From contig NZ_CP025249.1 in the NCBI RefSeq assembly GCF_009930875.1, forward strand, positions 2,790,001-2,854,000: 64,000 bases of DNA, in the 5' to 3' direction. Shown here piece by piece: positions 47,654 to 57,923 of the stretch. The notes under the pieces were generated by a model. That model was not told the origin of the DNA and searched no databases. It worked only from the letters and a program-made list of their open reading frames with translations. Positions within the stretch are counted from its first letter, which is position 1; every line of letters begins with the position of its first letter. A program made the translations under genes and the position numbers. This DNA is from Actinomyces sp. 432 (GTDB lineage Bacteria > Actinomycetota > Actinomycetes > Actinomycetales > Actinomycetaceae).

Positions 47654-48703
47654 TCAGCGCTTGGCGGAGCCGACGGAGCCGAGGCGCTCGCAGGCCTCGA
47701 CCACGCGGGCGGCCATGCCCTCCTCGGCAGCCTTGCCCCAGACGCGCGGGTCGTAGGTCTTCTTGTTGCCGACCTCGCCGTCGATCTTGAGCACGCCGTC
47801 GTAGTTCTTCAGCATGTGGTCGACGACCGGGCGGGTGAAGGCGTACTGGGTGTCGGTGTCCACGTTCATCTTGATGACGCCGTTGCGCACCGCGGTGGCG
47901 ATCTCCTCGTCGGTGGAGCCGGAGCCGCCGTGCATGACCAGGTCGAACGGCGAGTCCTTCACGCCCACCTTGGTGGACAGGCGGTCGCCCAGGCGGGCGG
48001 CGACGTCCTTCTGGATGTCGCCGAGGATCTCCGGGCGCAGCTTGACGTGGCCGGGCTTGTAGGAGCCGTGCACGTTGCCGAAGGTCAGGGCGGTGATGTA
48101 GCGGCCGTTCTCACCCAGGCCGAGGGCCTCGATGGCGCGCCAGGCGTCATCGGCCGTGGTGTAGAGGTTGGCGTTCTCGTCACCGGAGATGCCGTCCTCC
48201 TCGCCGCCGACGGCGCCGATCTCGATCTCCAGGACCGTGTTGGCGGCCTTCGCGCGCGCCAGCATGTCCACGGCGATCTCAATGTTGTCATCCAGGGACT
48301 CGGCCGAGCCGTCCCACATGTGGGAGTTGAACATCGGCAGCTCCCCGCGCTTGACCTGCTCGGCCTCCATCTCCAGCAGCGGGAGGATCCAGGGCTCGAG
48401 CATCTTCTTGGGGCAGTGGTCGGTGTGCAGACCGATCGTCACCGGGTAGAGGTCACCAACAGCGCGGGCGTAGGCCGCGAAGGCAACAGAGCCCTTGACG
48501 CGGTCGAGCCGGGAGGAGCCGGACCAGTAGGCGGCGCCGCCGTTGGAGATCTGGACGATTCCGTCGGACTCGGCGTCGGCGAAACCCTTGAGCGCCGCAG
48601 ACAGGGTCTGCGAGGAAGTGACGTTGATCGCGGGGATGGCGTACTTGCCGGCCTTGGCGCGGTCAAGCATGTCGGCGTAGGACTCCGGGGTTGCAATGGC
48701 CAC
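47654..48703 (-). CDS. fbaA: Class II fructose-bisphosphate aldolase
   Basis: A 349-residue glycolytic/gluconeogenic zinc aldolase. Zinc-binding LHTDHCPKK, the glycine-rich MHGGSGSTDEEI, and KMNVDTDTQYAFTRP give a clear assignment. Full length, MAIATPESYADML start with a good AGGAGGCACC site. Confidence 0.97.
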   Translation of the reverse strand: MAIATPESYADMLDRAKAGKYAIPAINVTSSQTLSAALKGFADAESDGIVQISNGGAAYWSGSSRLDRVKGSVAFAAYARAVGDLYPVTIGLHTDHCPKKMLEPWILPLLEMEAEQVKRGELPMFNSHMWDGSAESLDDNIEIAVDMLARAKAANTVLEIEIGAVGGEEDGISGDENANLYTTADDAWRAIEALGLGENGRYITALTFGNVHGSYKPGHVKLRPEILGDIQKDVAARLGDRLSTKVGVKDSPFDLVMHGGSGSTDEEIATAVRNGVIKMNVDTDTQYAFTRPVVDHMLKNYDGVLKIDGEVGNKKTYDPRVWGKAAEEGMAARVVEACERLGSVGSAKR

Positions 48704-48945
48704 TGGGTGCCTCCTGAGGAAAGTGAATAGTCAGTGGTGCACCGCTGATTCTGTCACGGATTTGCGCGTCGGTGAACCGGATCATGGTCCCGGTTGGTTC
48801 CGAGCCGAGGTTTCACCGTCGGCGATGACCTGGATCACCCTGCCTAGAGCGGTGCCACAATTGAGGTGCAGCTGGTTGGGTGCAAGGACGCCCAGCCGCG
48901 CGACTCTCGGAACCTCCGAGGCCGCAACCACTGGAGGTGGTTGAC

Positions 48946-49383
48946 ATGGCAGCATCAGCATTCGACCCGTTCCGCGACCTGGACCGCTGGCTGAGTGGCG
49001 GCATGGTACGCACGCCCGCATCCGTCGGTATGCCGCTCGACCTATACCGCGAGGGCGAGTCCTTCGTTGCCCGCATCGACTTGCCCGGCGTGGACCCCGC
49101 GACGATCGACGTCGACGTCGAGGACCGCACCCTGACCGTGCGCGCCGAGCGCCCGGCCACCGACGCCAAGGACGTGCAGTGGCTCGCCCACGAGCGCCCG
49201 AGCGGCACCTTCGCCCGCCAGCTCACGCTCGGCCACGGGCTGGCACTGGACCGCATCTCCGCCCAGTACACCGACGGCGTGCTGACCCTGACCATCCCGG
49301 TGGCCGAGGAGGCCAAGCCCCGCAAGATCGAGGTCACCCACGCCCCGGCCAACCACCCGGTCATCGAGGCCGAGCAGAGCTGA
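48946..49383 (+). CDS. hsp20: Hsp20/alpha-crystallin small heat shock protein
   Basis: A 145-residue ATP-independent chaperone. FDPFRDLDRWLSG leads to the crystallin domain (MPLDLYREGESFVARIDLPG to YTDGVLTLTIPVAEE, with the family G-V-L motif) and a KPRKIEV tail. GGAGG site before ATG 48946. No HspR/HAIR box was seen upstream. Confidence 0.92.
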   Translation: MAASAFDPFRDLDRWLSGGMVRTPASVGMPLDLYREGESFVARIDLPGVDPATIDVDVEDRTLTVRAERPATDAKDVQWLAHERPSGTFARQLTLGHGLALDRISAQYTDGVLTLTIPVAEEAKPRKIEVTHAPANHPVIEAEQS

Positions 49384-49474
49384 CCGCAGCGCCGGGGCGG
49401 CCCGCCGTCGTCCCGCCCAGCGCTCGTCGCAACCCGGCCACGGCCGCTTGTTCACCGCCGGGCCCGTTCTCGAC

Positions 49475-50230
49475 TCAGTCGGGGGCGGGCCCGGCGTGCT
49501 GCAGCACCCAGGTGTGCATGGCGACGGCGGCCGCGGCGGCCACGTTGATGGAGCGGGTGGAGCCGTACTGGCCGATCCGCAGCACCCGGGAGCAGCGCGC
49601 CAACAGTGCCGGGCTGATGCCCTCCCCCTCGCTGCCGAACACCATCAGGCAGCGCTCGGGCAGTACGGCCTCCTCCAATAGCTCCGCCCGCGGCCCGTTG
49701 TCGATGCCGACGACTTCGTAGCCGGCTTCGGCGGCCCACTCCAGCAGCGCGTCCGGCTCGGGGTGGTGGCGCACATCCAGGTAGCGGTTGGTGACCATGG
49801 CGCCGCGCTTGTTCCAGCGGCGCCGCCCAATGATGTGCACGGCAGCCACGTTGAAGGCGTTGGCGGTACGCACGATCGACCCGATGTTCAGGTCCTGGGC
49901 GACGTTCTCCACGGCCACGTGCAGCGGGTGGGCGCGGTCGGCCAGGTCGGCGCGGATCGCCTCGATTGTCCAGTAGCGGTAGCGGTCGACGACGTTGCGG
50001 CGGTCGCCGTCGGCCAGCAGCGCCCGGTCGTAGCGGGGGTCGTCGGGCCAGTCGTCCCGCCCACCGGGCCACGGCCCGACCCCGACCTCGCGCGGCGCAC
50101 CCTCCTCTGTCCGCGCATCGGGCTCGAGCGGCCCGGACGGGTCGGCGGTGTCGCGGTCGTCTGGGATGTCCGGATCAGCGCCGCCGACGTCACCCGCACA
50201 CCGTTCACCTCGGTATCCCAACATCATCAT
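49475..50230 (-). CDS. SpoU/TrmH family RNA methyltransferase
   Basis: A 251-residue 2-prime-O methyltransferase of the SPOUT fold. The motifs NVAQDLNIGSIVRTANAF, LMVFGSEGEGISPAL and YGSTRSINVAAAAAVAMH are the three conserved blocks. An unusual acidic, Arg/Pro-rich N-terminus of about 70 residues precedes them. The start at the first of three ATG codons is a choice. Confidence 0.88.
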   Translation of the reverse strand: MMMLGYRGERCAGDVGGADPDIPDDRDTADPSGPLEPDARTEEGAPREVGVGPWPGGRDDWPDDPRYDRALLADGDRRNVVDRYRYWTIEAIRADLADRAHPLHVAVENVAQDLNIGSIVRTANAFNVAAVHIIGRRRWNKRGAMVTNRYLDVRHHPEPDALLEWAAEAGYEVVGIDNGPRAELLEEAVLPERCLMVFGSEGEGISPALLARCSRVLRIGQYGSTRSINVAAAAAVAMHTWVLQHAGPAPD

Positions 50231-50342
50231 CTGTCCCCTGCCAGTACGCGACATACGACCACATCCACGATCGCACCTGCGGTAGCTTAGTGACCGTCCT
50301 ACCGACACGGCTTCAACATGACGACGTCGTCCGAGGAGTCCC

Positions 50343-51929
50343 ATGGCCTTCCCCGACATCACCCGGGAACTGATCGACCGCATCGTCACGCCTCCAGACA
50401 AACTGATCTTCCTCACCGGTTCGGGAATCTCATACGAGGCCGGCTACCCCACTTGGGATGACTTCGTCATCAACCTGCTGGTGGGCTCGGGCGCACTGCC
50501 GGATCGAGACTCCGCGCGCGGATACCTCGCCGCCGCCGGCAACAGACAAGTCATCGCCGAAGGCGCCCGCGCAGCATGCCATGCGACGGCAGTCAAGCAG
50601 GGCGTCGACCCTGACGACGCTTGGCGATCACTGGTCGCACGCGCGCTGCACCCCGCCAACACCCCCGATGACGCCATCGCACCTCCAACCACCTTGCATT
50701 ACATTCTCGCTAGGCACGCGGCCGCTCACGGGCTTCCGATCCTGACCACCAATTTCGATCTGCTGCACGAAGGAGCCGCAGCGGACTACAACAGATCAGA
50801 CGTCTTTGTTCTAGACGATTTCCAACCGAGCGAATCTTTCATCAGCGACAATAACGGAAACGACAGGTATCTCCCTACGGTATTTCACCTGCACGGTTAT
50901 GTTGATGACACAATGTCATGGGAGGGTGGAACTCTCACAGGATTCACATCTGTCAACCCCATAGTAACCCAGTCCGACTACAATAAAGTATTGCACGACA
51001 AGAGCAGTTGGCAACTCGAGTTGCTGAATGCAATCAGAACATCCGGATTCAGCCTTTTCATAGTCGGACACTCACTGACGGACCACGATCTACAGGCATG
51101 GTTCGAAGCGATACGAAACTCCGCATCTAGGTCATGCAACAGCGACGAGTCAGCATCTCCCACTGAGAGCGTCCCTCTGGGCTACCTGGTGATCGCGAAG
51201 GAGAGCTTAGGCGGGCTACAGGATCTGGGGGACGCCGATTTCGCGGATTACCGTCGACTTCTCGAAAAGCAGTGGGAACAACTCGGAATCACGGTGCTTA
51301 TCACGGAACACTTTTCTGACGCAACGACGCTAATCGAGGAGTACCTGTATCGCTATGGCGCCGGTTCCACTTCCCGCAGCGACAACCAGTCACCGCAAGA
51401 ACGCGTTTCTCACATCTTCAACAGCGTTGTCAGCGGCAACCGTCTCGAGACTACATCCCGGGCGTTCGTCAAATGTGCCACGCTAAACCTGAAGGACGAC
51501 CGGCTTGCACGGTCAGACGTGTCAGTATGGCTCGCCGACGGCTCCCATCAACTGCACAGGATCGGCAAGCAAGGACACGTCTTCCTGATTCCGGAAGTCG
51601 TCAAGACGATAAGCACTCGACCAGGCAGTATGTGGGTAGCAGCACAGGCCCTACATTCTGAAACGCAGCAAGTGGAGACGAAAGACATAGAGCACTGGGA
51701 CGCAATTCTTGGACAGCGCGTGACAATCTCCCAGCCGAACAAACCACCAACCGTATGCGGATCCGTCACGATCGCAGTCCAACTCGCAGATGACGCTGAC
51801 ACCGGTTCGAAAAACGCCCAGGATCTCGCTGATACCATAGTCGAGGACCACGCCCTTCATGATTACCTTGACAAGCTCGTCAAAGACGTAGCCGATGTTC
51901 TTGAACGCCAGCTCGTGCCGCTCGCCTAG
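50343..51929 (+). CDS. SIR2-domain NADase-like defence protein
   Basis: A 528-residue protein with an N-terminal sirtuin-like fold: FLTGSGISYEAGYPTW (NAD-binding loop), LTTNFDLLHE, catalytic HLHGYVDD, and GHSLTDHDLQAWF. In anti-phage systems this SIR2 type destroys NAD. The C-terminal 200 residues show no motif I recognise and may sense the trigger. GAGGAG site before ATG 50343. Lower GC and rarer codons than the neighbours suggest transfer. A small gene follows. Confidence 0.82.
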   Translation: MAFPDITRELIDRIVTPPDKLIFLTGSGISYEAGYPTWDDFVINLLVGSGALPDRDSARGYLAAAGNRQVIAEGARAACHATAVKQGVDPDDAWRSLVARALHPANTPDDAIAPPTTLHYILARHAAAHGLPILTTNFDLLHEGAAADYNRSDVFVLDDFQPSESFISDNNGNDRYLPTVFHLHGYVDDTMSWEGGTLTGFTSVNPIVTQSDYNKVLHDKSSWQLELLNAIRTSGFSLFIVGHSLTDHDLQAWFEAIRNSASRSCNSDESASPTESVPLGYLVIAKESLGGLQDLGDADFADYRRLLEKQWEQLGITVLITEHFSDATTLIEEYLYRYGAGSTSRSDNQSPQERVSHIFNSVVSGNRLETTSRAFVKCATLNLKDDRLARSDVSVWLADGSHQLHRIGKQGHVFLIPEVVKTISTRPGSMWVAAQALHSETQQVETKDIEHWDAILGQRVTISQPNKPPTVCGSVTIAVQLADDADTGSKNAQDLADTIVEDHALHDYLDKLVKDVADVLERQLVPLA

Positions 51930-51974
51930 CCGCCGCGAGTCATGTATCCTGAGTTGGTCTCTTAAGGAGCAGAC

Positions 51975-52169
51975 ATGACGATGATGATGCAGTCTCTACC
52001 GCAGTCACCGAATCAGCCCGCACAGGAAGAGCGCGTTGTCGCCGTCCCGGTCACTGGCGACGGAACTCGGTTCCGTCTGGTGACCGTGCGTACCGGCCGT
52101 CGCAACATTCGCACGCGATCCAAGCCGCAGCGCACCGAACCGCAGTCAAAGACGGCAAGAAGCGCCTGA
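51975..52169 (+). CDS. Small protein downstream of the SIR2 gene, possibly frameshifted
   Basis: 64 residues (MTMMMQSLPQSPNQPAQEER) with AAGGAG upstream. In the next frame the sequence continues HSHAIQAAAHRTAVKDGKKR to a stop near 52231, which one added base would join into about 86 residues. No family recognised. It could be a partner of the SIR2 protein, but the link rests only on adjacency. Confidence 0.45.
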   Translation: MTMMMQSLPQSPNQPAQEERVVAVPVTGDGTRFRLVTVRTGRRNIRTRSKPQRTEPQSKTARSA

Positions 52170-52305
52170 CCGTCGCCGATCCGAAGCTGACGGACGCTGC
52201 AGATACAGTCCTAACGCAGTCCTCGTCCTAGCGCTGGCCTCCCGGCCCCCGCTCACACGTGGAGCCTGCGGGGCGGTCCCGGGCGGCCCGGACCGGTCCG
52301 CGGTG

Positions 52306-52887
52306 TCAGTCAAGTCCCAGGTCCGCGAGTCCGAGGGCAGCGTGGTAGGGCAGGCCGGCGGCCTCGATCCGCTCGCGCGCCCCGGTGGCGCGGTCCACGA
52401 TCACGGCGACGGCGAGCACGTTCGCACCCGCCTCGCGCAGCGCGGCGACAGCCTCCAGCGGGGAGCCGCCGGTGGTGGAGGTGTCCTCCAGGACTACCAC
52501 GTTGCGGCCGGCGACGTCGGGGCCCTCCACGCGGCGCTTCATGCCGTGGTCCTTGGCGGCCTTGCGCACCACGAAGGCGTCCAGGTCCAGCCCGCGGGAG
52601 GCGGCCGCGTGCAGCATGGCGGTGGCAACCGGGTCGGCGCCCATGGTGAGCCCGCCGACGGCGTCGACGTCCTCGGTGCTCAGCCCGGCCTCCTCCAGCA
52701 TGTCCAGCATGACGTGGCCGATGAGGGGGGCGGCCTCGTGGTGCAGGGTGGCGCGGCGCATGTCCACGTAGAAGTCGGACTCCAACCCGGAGGCGAGGGT
52801 GACTTTTCCGCGGACGACGGCGAGGTCGCGGATCAGTTCGGCCAGGCGGGCGCGGTGGGAGTCGTTGGCGATCACGTCGGTACTCAC
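52306..52887 (-). CDS. pyrE: Orotate phosphoribosyltransferase
   Basis: A 193-residue pyrimidine-synthesis enzyme from GTG 52887. The PRPP-binding VVVLEDTSTTGGSPLEAV and FVVRKAAKDHG are diagnostic. The longer open frame upstream has Pro/Thr-rich junk and is rejected as start. Confidence 0.95.
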   Translation of the reverse strand: MSTDVIANDSHRARLAELIRDLAVVRGKVTLASGLESDFYVDMRRATLHHEAAPLIGHVMLDMLEEAGLSTEDVDAVGGLTMGADPVATAMLHAAASRGLDLDAFVVRKAAKDHGMKRRVEGPDVAGRNVVVLEDTSTTGGSPLEAVAALREAGANVLAVAVIVDRATGARERIEAAGLPYHAALGLADLGLD

Positions 52888-53023
52888 GCCGCCAAGGCTA
52901 ACCCGGCGGTGGCTGCTGGACGATCTCAAACCGGCCCTTGGCGTTTGAGGTTGTGATGGCGAGGAGGGGATGGGTGTGTGGATGGTGGGATGCCGATGGT
53001 TGTGGAGGATTCGCGTCTGCGCA

Positions 53024-53038
53024 CCGCTTGGTGACGGG
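53024..53038. repeat. 15-bp target duplication, left copy
   Basis: CCGCTTGGTGACGGG abuts the left end of the IS481-type element. An identical copy follows the right end at 54538-54552. Confidence 0.95.
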
Positions 53039-54537
53039 TGTGATGTCTCAGGACATCGGTGACAGTTCTGCCTCAGGACATCGGTGACACTTGGTGTGTC
53101 AGGACATCGGTGACACTTGTGGTTGTTTTCGGGGTCTGCCGCGGTTGGAGCGTGTGCTGGGGTCGTGGTGGCTGACGTACCTGGTGGCTGGGTCGGGCCA
53201 GGGGTAACTGGTGATGACCTCGCCGTCGGTGTCGACGAACCGGATAGCGGTGGCGTCCCAGCAGGCGGTGACCTGTTGGCCGGCACGTTTCCTGGAGACC
53301 AGGAACGAGGTGTTAGCGATCGTGACGGTGCCGTTGGATGCGATCGTCTTGGCCCGCTCGCCCTGCTCGCCGAGCCGGGACCGGCTGCGGCGCCCCTTGT
53401 CGGCCAGGACTTCGTAGTCGTCCAGGGCCTGCTGTGCGACCGCGGCGCTCGGGTCCGGTGGGCCTCCAGGGATCACCGGCTCATCACGCGCGGGGTCGGG
53501 GCGCGGTGGAGCGGCGACGGGGGTGGCCTGCCATGCCTGGGCCGGGGTGATGCGCCCGGGCAGGCCCTGGTGGGGGCGCTCGTTGTTGTACAGGTGATCG
53601 AAGGCGTCGACCTGGGCCTGCAGCTCCTTGAGATCTTTGGCTAAGGGCTGGCTGTCCAGGTAGCGGAACAGGGTTTGGTGGAAGCGCTCATTCTTACCCT
53701 GAGTGGTTGGCTTGTACGGCTTGCCGGTGATCGCATCAACCCCAAGAGTCTTGATGTGCTCTACCAGCGCGCCCTGCATGCCCCGCCTGGTGGGGTTCAC
53801 AGCAGCACCGTTGTCGGTCAATAGCCGCTGGGGCACCCCGTAGCGGGCGACGGCCCGGTCGAAAACCGCGATAGCAGCATCGCTGGTTCTGCGACCAGGC
53901 GACCAGCCACGCCACCGCCAGGCGGGAGTGATCGTCGATGAGCTGGAATACGACGCACTTGCGTCCTCCGGCGAGGACGTACTCGGTGGCGCCCATCTGC
54001 CAGCAGGCGTTCGGGGCGGGGTAGACGAACCGCCTCCACGCAGACCTAGGCCGCTTGTGCGGCTCGCGTCTTGCCACGCCCCGTTGGCGGAAGATGCGCG
54101 CCAGAGCTGCCGGCGAGGGCGCGTCCAGTCCCATCGCCACCATCTTGTCATGAACCGATACCGGCCCGTGGTCCAGGCCGGAGGACGCCATCGAGGCGCG
54201 CACCGCCACCGCCTGGTCCTTGATGTCCTGGCCTAAGGCGGCTGGGCTAGACCTCGGACGCCTGGACAGCGGCTCGAGGACAGCGGCCTGCCCCAGCTCG
54301 ACGGCCCTGCGTCGCAGCTTGTAGAAGGTGTTGCGGCGGATGGCGTGCTCGGCGCAAAACGAGGTCACCGCACCACGCGGGGCGTCGTCGGGCCACTGAG
54401 CAATCGCAAGTCTGATACGCGGGTCAACAGGATCATTACTCACCGGCCCATCACAGCCGAACTGTCACCACCAATAACCCCCGAACTGTCACCGATGTCC
54501 TGAGGCAGAACTGTCACCGATGTCCTGAGACATAACA
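53039..54537 (-). mobile_element. IS481-family insertion sequence, 1499 bp, complete ends
   Basis: The terminal inverted repeats start TGTGATGTCTCAGG on the left and TGTTATGTCTCAGG on the right, and agree over about 50 bases, beginning TGT as usual for this family. A CAGGACATCGGTGACA motif recurs three times inside the left end and twice in the right, likely transposase sites. The 15-bp identical target duplication shows true insertion. The single transposase gene is damaged. Confidence 0.93.
53099..54443 (-). pseudogene. IS481-family transposase, frameshifted and missing a catalytic Asp
   Basis: An N-terminal helix-turn-helix (IRRNTFYKLRRRAVELG) and a DDE core are present. The expected WQxDATE reads CWQMGATEYVL, so the first catalytic Asp is Gly. 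The second Asp is in LLTDNGAA, and the Glu in KNERFHQTL. A frameshift near 53890-53900 requires removal of one base (AACCAGC to AACAGC), giving SQNSDAAIAVFDRAV. Both changes would stop activity. Confidence 0.88.
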
Positions 54538-54552
54538 CCGCTTGGTGACGGG
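54538..54552. repeat. 15-bp target duplication, right copy
   Basis: Identical to 53024-53038. The insertion lies only 13 bp from the 120-bp element at 54566. Confidence 0.95.
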
Positions 54553-54565
54553 CGGAGGCCGGAAA

Positions 54566-54685
54566 TGTCCATATTCGGCATTAACGCCGTCGATGCGAAT
54601 GCAGCCCAATGCGGCATCCGCATGATTTCAACGTTTTGTTCGCGGCCGCCGACACGGCTGGCACCGTTCGTGCCGAATCTGGACA
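54566..54685 (+). repeat. 120-bp palindrome-ended element, copy 4
   Basis: Arms TGTCCATATTCGGCATTAAC and GTTCGTGCCGAATCTGGACA pair at most positions, yet differ from copies 2 and 3 while keeping TGTC at the end and AAC at the inner edge. The core CCGCATGATTTCAACGTTTT is at the same offset. It lies between the insertion sequence and the end of the tlpA-like gene. Confidence 0.85.
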
Positions 54686-54751
54686 TTCCGCTGCGGCCTG
54701 CACCCGGGATCGGCCCGCCACACCCTCATACCGAAAGCGCCACGTGATTCC

Positions 54752-54786
54752 CACCGGTCTCGGCATGTAACAAGTGCCGGTCTCGG
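54752..54786. repeat. 23-bp repeat family, locus 4 (1.5 units)
   Basis: CACCGGTCTCGGCATGTAAC then AAG, and a partial unit TGCCGGTCTCGG at 54775. It lies 16 bases beyond the tlpA-like stop codon. Confidence 0.85.
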
Positions 54787-54801
54787 CGAAAGAGGGGAGG
54801 G

Positions 54802-55506
54802 TCAGGCGCCGGTGAGGGCGCGCAGGGACTCGTCCATCTGCGCAGGAGTCAGCAGGCCCACGTGCACCTGCTGTACCACGCCGTCGGCACCGATGAAGAA
54901 GTGGGAGGGCACGCCCATGATCCCGTAGGCGGCGGAGATCGCCTGGTTGCGGTCAGGCACCTGGGTGAACTCGTTGCCCACACGCTCGGAGTAGGCACTC
55001 ACCGCGGCGGCGTCCTCCCCCACATAAACCACGATCACCTCCACGTCGTCGCCGTATGCGGCGGCCGCCGCCTGCACATCGGGCATCTCGGTGCGGCAGC
55101 CCGTGCACCAGGTGGCCACGAACATCAGCCACACCGGCCGCCCCTCCGTGGCCTGCGGATCCAGCGCCACCTCCTGGGAGTCGAGGTCCGCGGCGGTGAA
55201 GGCGGGCGCCGTCTGCCCCGCCACCGGGGCGGTGCTCGCCCCCGCCACGTCCACCTCGGTGACTACTGCGATCTCCGCCTGGGCCGGCCCGGCATCCTCG
55301 GGCCCCACCGCCCACCAGGCGGCGATGGCAATGGCGAAGGCCGCCACGATCACCACGGCCACCTGCCCGAAGTGGGAGCCGCGGACGCCGGCGCGCCAGG
55401 CCGGCTCGCCGGGGACACCGCCCCGGGCATTGGGATCGGCGTCGGGCCGGTCACCGGCGTCTGCGGAGGCTTCTTCCGGCAGCTCGTCACTCATGTCGTC
55501 ACGCAT
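54802..55506 (-). CDS. Membrane-anchored TlpA/ResA-like thioredoxin
   Basis: A 234-residue protein. An acidic cytoplasmic N-terminus leads to one membrane helix ([17 protein letters not shown]), then an extracytoplasmic thioredoxin domain with active site [10 protein letters not shown] and the cis-Pro loop IMGVPSHFF. It reduces apocytochrome cysteines before haem attachment. Last gene of the nrf-ccs operon, with an 8-base overlap with resC. Confidence 0.9.
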   Translation of the reverse strand: MRDDMSDELPEEASADAGDRPDADPNARGGVPGEPAWRAGVRGSHFGQVAVVIVAAFAIAIAAWWAVGPEDAGPAQAEIAVVTEVDVAGASTAPVAGQTAPAFTAADLDSQEVALDPQATEGRPVWLMFVATWCTGCRTEMPDVQAAAAAYGDDVEVIVVYVGEDAAAVSAYSERVGNEFTQVPDRNQAISAAYGIMGVPSHFFIGADGVVQQVHVGLLTPAQMDESLRALTGA

Positions 55507-56421
55507 AGGAGTGCAGTCCTCCGAAGAACAGGTTGCCCAGGTAGGTGAACAGGACGGCGGCGAATCCGAGGATCAGCAGCCAGGCGGCGCGGTTGCCCCG
55601 CCAGCCGCGCGTCACGCGGGCGTGCAGGTAGGCGCCGTAGATGAGCCAGGTGACCAGGGCCGCGGTCTCCTTGGGGTCCCAGCCCCAGTAGCGCCCCAGG
55701 CGACATTCCCCCACAGCGCCCCCAGAATCAGCATGAGCGTGAGCATGGGGAAGGTGACCACGGTGGCCCGGTAGGCCAGGTCGTCCAGCACCTCCTGGCG
55801 GGGCCAGCCCCGCCAGCGCACGTGCGGGGCCAGCAGGTACATGACCGCGGCGGCGAAGGAGACCACTGCGGCCCCGTATCCCAGCGACGCGGTGAACACG
55901 TGCAGCGTCAGCAGCGGAGAGTTCTGCAGCGCCGGCATGAGCGGGCTCGGCTGGTAGGACAGGGTGGAGGCGTAAATCAGCATCGCCAGGATCACCGGCA
56001 GCACGATGATTGACACGGTGCGCACCCGGTAGCGCCACTCGAAGACCACCTGCGCCAGCATCATGCCCCAGGCAAAGCAGATGGCGAACTCGTAGTGGTT
56101 GGAGAAGGGGGCGTGCCCGGTGGCAATGGCACGGGCGATCAGCGAACCCGTCAGCAGCAGCAGGCCCAGCTGAGTCGACTTAGCCGCCCACCAGGTGATG
56201 GTGAAGCGCTTGATCGGGGCTCGCTGAACCCCGCCGGTCACCTCCACGGTGCGCTCACCGTCGCCGGTGTCGACGACGACGCTCACCCCCGCCCCTCCCG
56301 CCGGGGCCGCGACGGCGGCCCGGGACATGCGGGCGGAGAAGAATGCACCCAGGTAGGCGATGGTGGAGATCACCACCAGGGCGGTGGTGATCAGCAGCAG
56401 GGCCTGGGAGTACTCAAGCAT
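55499..56421 (-). pseudogene. resC: Cytochrome c biogenesis protein ResC/CcsB, one-base frameshift
   Basis: Haem-handling partner in System II maturation. About 230 residues in the first frame show membrane helices and [14 protein letters not shown] with the conserved His. After GNVAWG the frame is lost at CCCC 55694-55697. One added base yields [16 protein letters not shown], the defining WWD haem-binding motif, and a normal end at 55499. It overlaps resB by 8 bases. Confidence 0.88.
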
Positions 56422-57906
56422 CGGCGTCGGTCCTTTCCGCGTGCTGTGTCATCTGTCCGCTCAGGCTGACGGACATGTCGGTGAAGAAGGCACTGAATCC
56501 GTAGTCGCGGCGGTCGGGGGAGGCCAGCTGCACCAGGGCGCCGTCGTCGACGTCGGTAACCCGCACCCAGATGCGCCGGTGCCGGAAGAACATGGTCATG
56601 CACACGCCAATCGCCAGTAGGCCGAAGCCGACCCAGACGATCGGGGCACCGGGGTCGCGGCGCACAATCATGCCGGTGAACTGCTGCTCCCGCTCAAACG
56701 TCAGGGTGTAGTCCCCCACCGCCGTCGGCGCACCCTGGTCCAGGATGGCCTGCGCGCTGGGCGTGGTGGCGTCGCCGTCGTACAGCTCGACGCGCACCTG
56801 GCCGGGCTCGATGCCGGTGCCCACCTGCCCGGAGGCGGCCTCGACCACGTACAGCACCGGGCCGTCGGGCAGGGTGGTGTGGCCGTAGTTGAAGATCTTG
56901 TCCGAGGTGGTCCACTCCAGGGCGACGCCGTCGTGAAGGATCTCCGTCCCGGAGGCGTCGGCCACGCGCATGACGGCGGATACCCCGAAGTAGGACTGGT
57001 GGAACATGACGCCGTGGTAGCTCAGCGGGGTGTTGACCCGTACCTGCTGGGAAGCCACCTGCTGGCCTGCGTCCAGCAGGGTCAGGTCGGCGACGTAGTC
57101 CTTCGGCGAGCCGTCCTCGTAGTAGGTGTCCTGGAAGCTGTTGGCCTGCGCCGTCAGGACGGTGCCGTGGCCCACGTCCTTGGGGTAGCCGACGGTCAGG
57201 GTGAACTGCTGGTCGCGGAAGCCGGTCAGGGAGGAGACCACGAACCCGGCCATGACCACCACGAAGGCGAGGTGGGCGAACACCGTGCCGAAGGGCGCCC
57301 AGTAGTTGCGGTCCAGGTAGGCGTTGAGGCCGGGACCGCGCTCGTCCACGATCACGCGCATGCGGCGCCGACGGGCGTCCTTGCACACGATCGCGAAGGC
57401 GTCCGCGGCGCTGAGCGGCGCGGTGAAGTGGGAGCGCAGCCGGGCCCGGTCGAAGAAGCGGGCGGTCACCCGGGTACGCGGGTGCCGGTAGGCCCGCCAG
57501 ATGACCGGCAGGCGGTGCACCGTGCAGGCGATGATCGAGGCGGCCAGCAGCCCCATCACCACCAGGAAGGGCACCGAGGTGAACATGTTGAACGCGCCCA
57601 GCGTGCGCAGAATGCCGGTCCAGCCGCCGAACACCGGCCGCACCTGCTCCAGCCACTGCTCGGTGGCCTGGGCATCCCCCGGGCGGAGTCGGGCATCTGC
57701 GGGAAGATCGCGCCCAGCAGCCCCAGCAGGCCGGCCAGCAGAATCAGCACCAGGCCCACGGTCTTGTTGTAGAAGAAGGCGTAGACCTGCCGGAGCACCT
57801 GGCCCAGGGGCAGCGCGGCCTGGTCGTCCAGGCCGTCCACGGCCCCGGAGCTGCGCGGCGCCCCGGCGGTACGCGGCTCCGGGGGCAGCGTCTTGGTCTG
57901 TTTCAC
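56414..57906 (-). pseudogene. resB: Cytochrome c biogenesis protein ResB, one-base frameshift
   Basis: GTG 57906 with AAGGAGG upstream. The first 75 residues end with VYAFFYNKTVGLVLILLAG and GAIFPQMPDSA. The frame breaks in the C/G runs at 57676-57683. One extra base continues DAQATEQWLEQVRPVFGGW, then the membrane and extracytoplasmic parts (ARLRSHFTAPLSA, YHGVMFHQSYFG) to 56414. The rest is intact. Partner of ResC. Confidence 0.88.
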
Positions 57907-57923
57907 CGTCAGTGCCTCCTTAC

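Noticed and set aside
52888..53286. N-terminal extension of pyrE
   Set aside because: Pro/Thr-rich sequence running into the insertion sequence; GTG 52887 matches the family start.
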